This document shows positions 1 through 7,779 of a DNA stretch of 8,188 nucleotides, piece after piece. This DNA is from Pseudomonadota bacterium (lineage in GTDB: Bacteria; Pseudomonadota; Alphaproteobacteria; Rhizobiales; Rhizobiaceae), in the NCBI GenBank assembly GCA_023416545.1, contig JAEZHO010000223.1:1-8188 (forward strand). The letters run 5' to 3'. Below the pieces are notes generated by a model, which ran no database searches, was not told the origin of the DNA, and worked only from the letters and a program-made list of their open reading frames with translations. Numbering within the stretch: position 1 is the first letter of the stretch; each line of letters opens with the position of its first letter. Both the position numbers and the translations under genes were made by a program.

Positions 1-248
1 ACCATCCCGCTTCCCCCGTGTCGCCGGAGGGAGACCATTTTCCGCGGACCCCGATGATGAGGACTTACGTCGTTTCCCCACCACCAGCGCCGGCCCCGCC
101 TCGCCAGCACGCCTGCCGGTGTATCCGAGGGCGGAACAGTTGACAGTCTGCCTCATAGTTTGACCCCGGGGACGATCCGCGCCTTGATTTTTCTCAAGCC
201 ACTGATTTCGTTGAACCCGGGACACGAACTCATCCCCGTTTTCCAGCC
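1..248. other. Region downstream of pccA, no confident gene
   Basis: No gene is supported here. On the minus strand, just after the pccA stop, there is a 26-codon ORF (ATG at 233, TGA at 155-153) whose stop overlaps by ATGA the ATG at 156-154 of a second frame that stays open to the left edge (52 codons). The second frame has visibly lower G/C at third positions than the genes nearby, and I recognise neither product. Near-repeats sit at 160-175 (TTGACCCCGGGGACGA) and 211-227 (TTGAACCCGGGACACGA). An imperfect stem, 10-18 with 25-33, is followed by ATTTT at 37-41 and could be a weak plus-strand terminator for a gene left of the window. A short CTTGA/TCAAG stem (183-187/194-198) could mark the end of the pcc transcript, but it is weak. 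Confidence 0.4.
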
Positions 249-2255
<2,007 letters not shown>

Positions 2256-2257
2256 GG

Positions 2258-2635
2258 TCAAACCTCGAACACGTCTTCAAAGGATTCCGGGAAGCTCTGT
2301 CGCGCGACCTTCTCGTTGATCATCAGCAGGGCCTCATAGGAGGTCGGGTCGAACTCCTTCTCGGCGGCGACGATCTCGCGGCCGAAGAGGAGGTTGATGC
2401 GCGCCGCGTCGAGATTGCCGCGCTCGAAGGGCTCGCTCCCGAAATGGTGCCACAGGGCATGCAGGAAGGCCGCATCGATCCGGTGTTCCTTGGTGCCGGG
2501 CCGGCCATGGCGGGGCAGCGCCTTGATCGGCGTCACGCCCTTCGGATTGGCACGCCGGATGGTGAACTGGATGCCGGTGCCCGGCATGCCGGAGGGAAAG
2601 CCCCGGTGCTTCGTCATGTCGGGCAGGTTCGCCAT
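2258..2635 (-). CDS. Unrecognised 125-residue protein in the pcc operon
   Basis: I do not recognise this protein. It starts at an ATG (2635) with GGAG 8 nt upstream, 11 nt after the GST stop, and its TGA is 2 nt before the pccA GTG. It is soluble by appearance: no signal peptide, no membrane segment, no cysteine. The N-terminal third is rich in Gly, Pro and basic residues (GFPSGMPGTG at 12-21, then IRRANPKGVTPIKALPRHGRPG at 26-47). A middle helix-prone stretch has AAFLHALWHHFG (55-66). The C-terminal third is acidic and helical (REIVAAEKEFDPTSYEALLMINEKV, 86-110) and ends SFPESFEDVFEV. Its codon use matches the neighbours, and its tight placement argues for a real co-translated product. A longer reading from 2878 would overlap the GST gene and is not credible. 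An accessory role for the carboxylase or GST is only an inference from position. Confidence 0.85.
   Translation of the reverse strand: MANLPDMTKHRGFPSGMPGTGIQFTIRRANPKGVTPIKALPRHGRPGTKEHRIDAAFLHALWHHFGSEPFERGNLDAARINLLFGREIVAAEKEFDPTSYEALLMINEKVARQSFPESFEDVFEV
2263..2266 (-). promoter_or_regulatory. Ribosome binding site deciding the pccA start
   Basis: GAGG on the minus strand lies 7 nt before the GTG at 2255, normal spacing. It is only 1 nt before the alternative TTG at 2261, whose use would create a TTGA overlap with the upstream stop. Spacing therefore favours GTG. The site lies inside the last codons of the upstream gene, so pccA translation is probably coupled to it. Confidence 0.55.
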
Positions 2636-2646
2636 TTTCTTCTCCT

Positions 2647-3558
2647 TCAGGCCTTGCCGATCTTGTCCTGGGTCTTCGTCTCGAAATCCGAGGCGTCGTG
2701 GCGTTCGTGCAGTTGCGAGGACGGTGCGCCCGAGAGGCGGTTGACCATGCCGCCGCGCTTGACCGCCGGACGTTCGCCGACCTGCTTTGCCCAGCGCAGG
2801 ACATTCCCATATTCGTGGACCGCCAGGAACTCGCCCGAATCCGGATAGGAATCGTCGAGCGCGAGGCGGCCGTACCACGGCCAGATCGCCATGTCGGCGA
2901 TCGTGTACTCGGACCCGGCCATGAACTCGTTGCCGGCGAGGTGCCGGTCCAGCACGTCCATCTGCCGCTTCACCTCCATCGCATAGCGATCGATCGCGTA
3001 GCGGATCTTCATCGGCGCATAGGTGAAGAAATGGCCGAAGCCGCCACCGAAGAAGGGCGCCGATCCCATCTGCCAGAACAGCCAGTTGAGCGTCTCGGTG
3101 CGGGTCCGGATCTCCTGCGGCAGGAAGGCGCCGAACTTCTCGGCGAGGTAGAGGAGGATCGAACCGGATTCGAAGATGCGCAGCGGCTCGCCGCCGCCCT
3201 TCGGCCGGTGGTCCATCATCGCCGGGATCTTGGAGTTCGGATTGACCTCCACGAAGCCGGAGCCGAACTGCTCGCCGTTGATGCGGACCAGCCAGGCATC
3301 GTATTCGGCGTCCCGGTGGCCGGCGGCCAGCAGTTCCTCCAGGAGGATGGTGACCTTCACGCCGTTCGGCGTGCCCTGGGAATAGAGCTGCAGCGGATGC
3401 CTGCCGACCGGCAACTCCTTCTCATGCGTGGCGCCGGCGACGGGCCGGTTGACGCCGGCGAATTCCCCGCCATTGCTTGCCTCGAGGGTCCACACTTTCG
3501 GGGGCACATAGCCGGGGGGCACGTTCTTCTCGGGCGGAAACTTCTCGGTGTCGGTCAT
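2647..3558 (-). CDS. yghU: Glutathione S-transferase, YghU family (glutathione-dependent disulfide-bond oxidoreductase)
   Basis: This 303-residue protein closely resembles E. coli YghU, a cytosolic Nu-class glutathione transferase that binds two glutathiones and reduces organic disulfides. Recognisable stretches are the N-terminal extension KVWTLEASNGGEFAGVNRPV (21-40) and the thioredoxin-like domain opening HPLQLYSQGTPNGVKV (54-69), where Thr63-Pro64-Asn65 is the family's glutathione-contacting motif in place of a catalytic Cys or Ser. Then come VEVNPNSKIPA (103-113), the glutathione-binding FESGSILLYLAEKFG (129-143), an all-helical C-terminal domain with GGGFGHFFTYAP (171-182) and EYTIADMAIWPW (217-228), and the tail QLHERHDASDFET (282-294). 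The ATG at 3558 has AAGGA upstream. The gene lies between pccB and pccA, an unusual place for it. The family call is firm; its substrate, and why it sits in this operon, are unknown. Confidence 0.96.
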   Translation of the reverse strand: MTDTEKFPPEKNVPPGYVPPKVWTLEASNGGEFAGVNRPVAGATHEKELPVGRHPLQLYSQGTPNGVKVTILLEELLAAGHRDAEYDAWLVRINGEQFGSGFVEVNPNSKIPAMMDHRPKGGGEPLRIFESGSILLYLAEKFGAFLPQEIRTRTETLNWLFWQMGSAPFFGGGFGHFFTYAPMKIRYAIDRYAMEVKRQMDVLDRHLAGNEFMAGSEYTIADMAIWPWYGRLALDDSYPDSGEFLAVHEYGNVLRWAKQVGERPAVKRGGMVNRLSGAPSSQLHERHDASDFETKTQDKIGKA

Positions 3559-3643
3559 GAGGGCGATCCTTGTCGGAAGGTTTCGGTGGGGCGTGACGTC
3601 ATTCGAAATTGTTCGGCCGGCCGGGCGGCATTCCCGGGTCTTC
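3559..3643 (-). other. 85-bp spacer between pccB and the GST gene, with three palindromes
   Basis: This is the only sizeable gap inside the minus-strand operon. It contains three perfect palindromes: CGGCCGGCCG (3614-3623), TTCGAA (3602-3607) and TGACGTCA (3594-3601). No good promoter is evident. The GC palindrome followed on the minus strand by AACAATTT could be a weak attenuating or processing hairpin that lowers expression of the three downstream genes relative to pccB, but the stem is short and the call is speculative. Confidence 0.25.
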
Positions 3644-5176
3644 TCAAAGCGGGATCGTATCGTGCTTCTTCCAGTGGGTCGTGACCCGCTTGTTGCGCAG
3701 CGAGGCGAAGGCGCGGGCGATGCGGCGCCGCGAGGAATGCGGCATGATCACCTCGTCGATGAATCCGCGCTCGGCGGCGACGAACGGGTTGGCGAAGCGC
3801 TCCTCGTACTCCGCCGTGCGGCCGGCGATCTTCTCCTTGTCGGAGAGTTCCGAGCGGTAGAGGATCTCGGTTGCGCCCTTCGCCCCCATCACGGCGATCT
3901 CGGCGGACGGCCAGGCATAGTTGATGTCGGCGCCGATATGCTTGGACGCCATCACGTCATAGGCGCCGCCATAGGCCTTGCGGGTGATCAGCGTCACCAT
4001 CGGGACGGTCGCCTCGGAATAGGCGAAGAGGAGCTTGGCGCCGTGCTTGATGACGCCGCTATATTCCTGGGCCGTCCCCGGCAGGAAGCCCGGCACGTCC
4101 ACAAGCGTCAGGATCGGGATGGAAAAGGCGTCGCAGAAGCGCACGAAACGGGCGGCCTTGCGGGAGGAATCGATGTCGAGACAGCCGGCCAGCACCATCG
4201 GCTGGTTGGCGACGACGCCGACCGTCTCGCCCTCGATCCGGATGAAACCGGTGACGATGTTCCTGGCGAAGGCTTCCTGGATCTCGAAGAAGTCGCCTTC
4301 GTCGGCGATCGCCAGGATCAGCTCCTTCATGTCGTATGGCTTGGTGGCGCTGTCGGGGATCAGGCTGTCGAGCCGCATCTCGACCCGGGACGGATCGTCA
4401 TGGAAGGGCCGGACCGGCGGCTTCTCCCGGTTGTTGAGCGGCAGGAAGTCGAAGAGCCGGCGCGTCGCCTCAAGGGCCTCGATGTCGTTCTCGTAGGCCG
4501 CGTCGGCGACCGAGGATTTCTTTGTATGGGTCCCGGCGCCGCCGAGTTCCTCCGCGGTGACGATCTCGTTGGTGACCGTCTTCACGACGTCCGGACCGGT
4601 GACGAACATGTAGGAACTGTCGCGGACCATGAAGATGAAGTCGGTCATCGCCGGCGAGTAGACCGCGCCGCCGGCGCAGGGGCCCATGATCACGGAGATC
4701 TGCGGGATGACGCCGGAGGCCTCGGCATTGCGGCGGAAGACTTCCGCATAGCCGGCGAGCGAGGAAACGCCTTCCTGGATGCGCGCGCCGCCCGAATCGT
4801 TGAGGCCGATCACCGGCGCCCCGACGCGCACCGCCATGTCCATGATCTTGCAGATCTTCTGGGCGTGCGTTTCCGACAGCGATCCGCCGAGGACGGTGAA
4901 ATCCTGCGAGAAGACGTAGACCTGGCGGCCGTTGATGGTGCCCCAGCCGGTGACGACCCCGTCGCCGGCGATCTTCTGATCGGCCATGCCGAAGTCGACC
5001 GCCCGGTGGGTGACGTACATGTCGAACTCCTCGAAGGAGCCCTCGTCGAGCAGGACCTCGATCCGTTCGCGGGCCGTCAGCTTGCCCTTGCCGTGCTGCG
5101 CCTGGATGCGTTTCTCGCCACCGCCGAGCCTTGCTTCGGACCGACGCTTCTCCAACTCATGCAGCACTGCGCGCAT
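3644..5176 (-). CDS. pccB: Propionyl-CoA carboxylase, beta subunit (carboxyltransferase)
   Basis: This is the carboxyltransferase subunit, which moves CO2 from biotin on PccA to propionyl-CoA. At 510 residues it has the usual PccB length. Two crotonase-fold halves are visible. The first has DSGGARIQEGV (127-137) and the oxyanion/acyl-CoA loop MGPCAGGAVYSPAMTDF (164-180). The second has VDVPGFLPGTAQEYSGVIKHGAKLL (359-383) and the second glycine loop RKAYGGAYDVMASKH (399-413). Asp407 in GGAYDVM occupies the place where family work reports Asp in propionyl-CoA enzymes and a bulkier residue in acetyl-CoA carboxylases, which supports the propionyl assignment. The start is ATG at 5176 (MRAVLHELEKRRSEARLGGG), with GGGAG 6 nt upstream. 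A TTG at 5182 is in frame but is not needed. It is the first gene of the minus-strand operon and is probably driven by the promoter in 5256-5285. Confidence 0.97.
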   Translation of the reverse strand: MRAVLHELEKRRSEARLGGGEKRIQAQHGKGKLTARERIEVLLDEGSFEEFDMYVTHRAVDFGMADQKIAGDGVVTGWGTINGRQVYVFSQDFTVLGGSLSETHAQKICKIMDMAVRVGAPVIGLNDSGGARIQEGVSSLAGYAEVFRRNAEASGVIPQISVIMGPCAGGAVYSPAMTDFIFMVRDSSYMFVTGPDVVKTVTNEIVTAEELGGAGTHTKKSSVADAAYENDIEALEATRRLFDFLPLNNREKPPVRPFHDDPSRVEMRLDSLIPDSATKPYDMKELILAIADEGDFFEIQEAFARNIVTGFIRIEGETVGVVANQPMVLAGCLDIDSSRKAARFVRFCDAFSIPILTLVDVPGFLPGTAQEYSGVIKHGAKLLFAYSEATVPMVTLITRKAYGGAYDVMASKHIGADINYAWPSAEIAVMGAKGATEILYRSELSDKEKIAGRTAEYEERFANPFVAAERGFIDEVIMPHSSRRRIARAFASLRNKRVTTHWKKHDTIPL

Positions 5177-5182
5177 TGGCAA

Positions 5183-5187
5183 CTCCC
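5183..5187 (-). promoter_or_regulatory. Ribosome binding site deciding the pccB start
   Basis: GGGAG on the minus strand ends 6 nt before the ATG at 5176. It directly abuts the alternative TTG at 5182, which therefore has no usable site. This fixes the start at MRAVLHELE. Confidence 0.65.
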
Positions 5188-5234
5188 AAGGTTATTCCGG
5201 CTTCCTTATGTCCTCGGCCGGCCGCAGAAAAGCA

Positions 5235-5263
5235 TTGAACGCGTGCTGGTGCCAAATTATAAA
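5235..5263 (+). promoter_or_regulatory. Candidate pccR promoter, facing the pccB promoter
   Basis: TTGAAC (5235-5240) and TATAAA (5258-5263) are separated by 17 nt on the plus strand, giving a start near 5270 and a leader of about 25 nt before the pccR ATG at 5295. No clear Shine-Dalgarno site precedes that ATG. The -10 overlaps the minus-strand TATAAT by four bases, so the two promoters could not be occupied at once. A TTGCAAA box starts right after the -10 and a second abuts the start codon, positions expected for autorepression. Confidence 0.42.
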
Positions 5264-5285
5264 ATTGCAAAGCGGAAAATGCGAA
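5256..5285 (-). promoter_or_regulatory. Candidate pccB promoter
   Basis: On the minus strand a perfect TATAAT (5261-5256) is preceded, 18 nt away, by TTCGCA (5285-5280), a 4-of-6 match to TTGACA. Transcription would begin near 5249 and leave a leader of roughly 70 nt before pccB. One TTTGCAAT box lies inside the spacer and another directly upstream of the -35 hexamer. The weak -35 is compatible with a promoter that needs an activator such as PccR, but mapping of the start site is lacking. Confidence 0.5.
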
Positions 5286-5293
5286 ATTGCAAA
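5264..5293. promoter_or_regulatory. Candidate PccR operator: paired ATTGCAAA boxes
   Basis: ATTGCAAA occurs at 5264-5271 and again at 5286-5293, exactly 22 bp apart (two helical turns). A degenerate copy, read TTTCGCAT on the minus strand, lies at 5279-5286. From memory, the PccR of Rhodobacter sphaeroides recognises TTTGCAAA-N4-TTTGCAAA at its pccB promoter. The 8-mer core here matches but the spacing does not. Location between pccB and pccR, over both predicted promoters, supports an operator role. I saw no other pair like this in the window. Confidence 0.6.
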
Positions 5294-5294
5294 C

Positions 5295-6703
5295 ATGGCG
5301 ATCGGCAAGCTTTTCATCGGCCGGAAGGTAAGGGAACTCCGCGCGGCGAGCAATGCGACGCAAAGCCAGTTCGCCGAGCGGATCGGCATTTCGACCAGTT
5401 ACCTGAACCAGATCGAGAACAACCAGCGCCCGGTCTCGGCGGCGGTCCTTCTCGCGCTCGCCGACAAGTTCCAGCTCGACCTTGCGGAACTGTCGACCGG
5501 GGAGACCGACCGCCTTCTGTCGGCGCTGGCCGAGGCGCTTTCCGATCCGCTGTTCGACAATTATGCGCCGAGCGTCCACGAACTCAAGCTGGTGACGCAG
5601 AATGCGCCTGGACTGGCGCATGCGCTGATCACCGTGCACCAGGCCTATCGGCGAAACAGCGAACAGCTGGCGAGCATGGACGACCGGCTGGCGGCACCGC
5701 GGCGGTGGAGACGACGCCCTATGACGAGGTGCGCGACTTCTTCCACTTCGTCGACAACTACCTCCACGATCTCGACACCGAGGCCGAGCGGCTCGCGGGC
5801 GAGCTCGGCCTCGGCGACGCTAGCCGGCACGCCGTCCTCGCCGATCATCTCGAGCGGCAATACGGCATCCGGGTCGCCTACCAGCCGATGCAGGACAATG
5901 CCCTGCGGCGCTTCGATCCCGCCGGGCGGATACTGACGATCAATCCCTATGCGCCGCCGGCCACGCGCGACTTCCAGGTCGCGGTCAAGATCGCCCAGCT
6001 GCATGCCGCAGGCATGGTCGACGCCATCGCCAGAGGCGCCGGCTTCCGCACCGAGGAGGCGGTGGAGATCTGTCGCATCGGCCTGCACAACTATTTCGCC
6101 GGCGCGCTGATCATGCCCTACCAGGCCTTCCTGCGCTCCGCGCGCGAGCTGCGCCACGACATGGAACTGCTGGCCGCGCGCTTCGGGACGTCGCTGGAGC
6201 AGGTCTGCCACCGCCTCTCGACCCTGCAGAGGCCGGGGCAGAAGGGCGTACCGATCTTCTTCGCCCGCATCGACCGGGCCGGCAACATCACCAAGCGCCA
6301 TAGCGCGACCAAGCTCCAGTTCGCCCGCTTCGGGGCGGCCTGTCCGCTCTGGAACGCCCACCGGGCCTTCGAGGCGCCGGGGCGGATCATCCGCCAGCTT
6401 GCCGAGACGCCCGATGGCGCGCGCTATCTCTGCCTCGCCATCGAGGTGAACAAGGGGCTAGGCGGGTTCCGCTCCCAGCAGCCGAGCTATGCGCTGGCGC
6501 TGGGCTGCGAGATTTCCTATGCGCAGGCCTTCGTCTATGCGGACGACCTGAACCTGACGGAGCGGTCGAGCTTCGATCCGATCGGCATTTCCTGCCGCAC
6601 CTGCGAGCGGGTCAACTGCGCGAGCCGCGCCGTGCCGCCCTTCCGCCGCCGGATCTTCGTCGATCCCGATATGCGCGAGACGACACCCTACCGGATCGGC
6701 TAG
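5295..6703 (+). pseudogene. pccR: PccR, short-chain acyl-CoA-responsive XRE/ScfR regulator, split by a frameshift
   Basis: The reading frame from ATG 5295 gives a typical ScfR N terminus: an XRE helix-turn-helix (about residues 10-66, with SQFAERIGISTSYLNQIENN at 24-43) and the linker DPLFDNYAPSVHELK. After DDRLA (5679-5693) the family sequence continues only in the next frame, as TAAVETTPYDEVRDFFHFVD from 5696. Restoring one base near 5694, for example GCG-GGC-ACC, rebuilds one 469-residue protein, the expected length. The C-terminal sensor domain ends with the ScfR cysteine signature CRTCERVNCASRAVPP (Cys434, Cys437, Cys442). The M78-like middle domain has no HExxH; FQVAVKIAQLHAAG stands there, so it is not a protease. 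Unrepaired, the product is 213 residues, ending at 5936, with the DNA-binding domain but no sensor. Divergence from pccB supports the name. The family assignment is firm; whether the gene is truly broken is not settled. Confidence 0.88.
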
Positions 6704-6722
6704 GCTCGGACGGCAAACCCAC

Positions 6723-6726
6723 GAGG
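6723..6726 (+). promoter_or_regulatory. Ribosome binding site deciding the dehydrogenase start
   Basis: GAGG ends 9 nt before the ATG at 6736, but only 0 and 3 nt before the in-frame ATGs at 6727 and 6730. Spacing and the family N terminus (MRALVLEEKG) choose 6736. Confidence 0.6.
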
Positions 6727-6735
6727 ATGATGAGA

Positions 6736-7779
6736 ATGCGGGCACTGGTACTGGAAGAAAAAGGCGTCCTGGCGCTGCGCGAGATCGACCTGCCGATGAC
6801 GGTCGGCCCCGACGACGTGAGGATTGCCATCCATACGGTCGGCGTCTGCGGCAGCGACGTGCATTATTACACGCACGGCGCGATCGGCCCCTTCGTGCTG
6901 CGCGAGCCGATGGTTCTCGGCCACGAGGCCGCCGGCACGATCGTCGAGGTCGGAGCCGCGGTCAGGCACCTGAAGGTGGGCGACCGGGTCTGCATGGAGC
7001 CCGGCGTGCCGAACCTCTCGTCGCGGGCCTCCAAGCTCGGCCTCTACAATGTCGATCCGGACGTCCGCTTCTGGGCGACGCCGCCGGTCCACGGGGTCCT
7101 CGCCCCCTATGCCGTCCATCCGGCCGCGTTCACCTACAGGCTGCCGGACAATGTCTCCTTTGCCGAGGGCGCCATGGTCGAGCCCTTCGCGATCGGCATG
7201 CAGGCGGCGACGAAGGCGCGCATCCGGCCGGGCGACGTGGCGGCGGTGATCGGCTGCGGGCCGATCGGCATCATGGTGGCGCTGGCAGCCCTGGCCGGCG
7301 GCTGCGCCCGCGTCTTCATCTCCGACCTCAGCGCCGAAAAGCTGGCGATCGCCGGTCGCTATCCCGGTATCGTCCCGGTGAATATCAACGAGCGGTCGCT
7401 CGCCGACGTCATCGCCGACGAGACGGGCGGATGGGGTGCCGACATCGTCTTCGAGGCAAGCGGCAGCCTGAGGGCCTTCGACGGGCTGTTTGACATCGTC
7501 CGACCCGGCGGCGCGGTGGTGCTTGTGGGCCTGCCGGTGGAGAAGGCCGCCTTCGACGTCGCCGGCGCGATCTCCAGGGAAGTGCGCATCGAGACCGTCT
7601 TCCGCTATGCCAACATCTTCGACCGGTCGCTGGAACTGATCGCTTCGGGCAAGGTCGATCTCAAGCCGCTGATCACCGGGGTCTATGCGTTCGAGGATTC
7701 GATTGCAGCCTTCCAGCGTGCGGCGGCCGGCAACGCCTCGGACGTCAAGCTGCAGATCCGGATTGCCGGCGAGGAATAG
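6736..7779 (+). CDS. Zinc-dependent medium-chain dehydrogenase, probably xylitol/sorbitol dehydrogenase
   Basis: This 347-residue NAD-dependent polyol dehydrogenase resembles the sorbitol/xylitol group (D-xylulose reductase type), which oxidises xylitol to D-xylulose or sorbitol to fructose in the cytoplasm. Catalytic zinc ligands are visible as Cys38 (GVCGSDVHYY), His63-Glu64 (GHEAAG) and Glu149 (MVEPFAIG). The Rossmann loop is GCGPIG (173-178), and Asp197 after the second strand (VFISDLS) indicates NAD rather than NADP. The structural-zinc cysteines of liver-type alcohol dehydrogenases are absent from PNLSSRASKLGLYNVDPDVRF (92-112), as in animal sorbitol dehydrogenase. The gene starts 32 nt after pccR on the same strand and could be read through from it. 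Substrate cannot be fixed from sequence alone: xylitol, sorbitol or L-iditol are all possible. No transporter or kinase gene for polyols is in the window. Confidence 0.9.
   Translation: MRALVLEEKGVLALREIDLPMTVGPDDVRIAIHTVGVCGSDVHYYTHGAIGPFVLREPMVLGHEAAGTIVEVGAAVRHLKVGDRVCMEPGVPNLSSRASKLGLYNVDPDVRFWATPPVHGVLAPYAVHPAAFTYRLPDNVSFAEGAMVEPFAIGMQAATKARIRPGDVAAVIGCGPIGIMVALAALAGGCARVFISDLSAEKLAIAGRYPGIVPVNINERSLADVIADETGGWGADIVFEASGSLRAFDGLFDIVRPGGAVVLVGLPVEKAAFDVAGAISREVRIETVFRYANIFDRSLELIASGKVDLKPLITGVYAFEDSIAAFQRAAAGNASDVKLQIRIAGEE

Noticed and set aside
1..38. A minus-strand start codon at 38-36 reading off the left edge
   Set aside because: Only 12 codons are visible, no ribosome site precedes it, and the reading resembles nothing known.
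140..159. Plus-strand promoter beginning with a perfect TTGACA at 140-145
   Set aside because: No -10 hexamer lies 16-18 nt downstream, and the region leads into the 3' end of the opposing pccA gene.
2258..2878. A 206-residue version of the small protein, starting at 2878
   Set aside because: It would overlap the GST coding region by over 200 nt, its extra residues look like out-of-frame sequence, and the ATG at 2635 has a good ribosome site.
5691..5707. Programmed frameshifting as an explanation for the split pccR
   Set aside because: There is no X-XXY-YYZ heptamer or other known slippery site at the junction, and programmed shifting is not known to me in this regulator family. A lost base is simpler.
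3548..6703. A plus-strand open frame of 1051 codons running antisense to pccB and into the second half of pccR
   Set aside because: The part before about 5696 is the mirror of pccB codons and resembles no protein family. It is open only because G/C-ended codons leave few stops on the opposite strand. Only the part from 5696 is real, as the displaced half of pccR.
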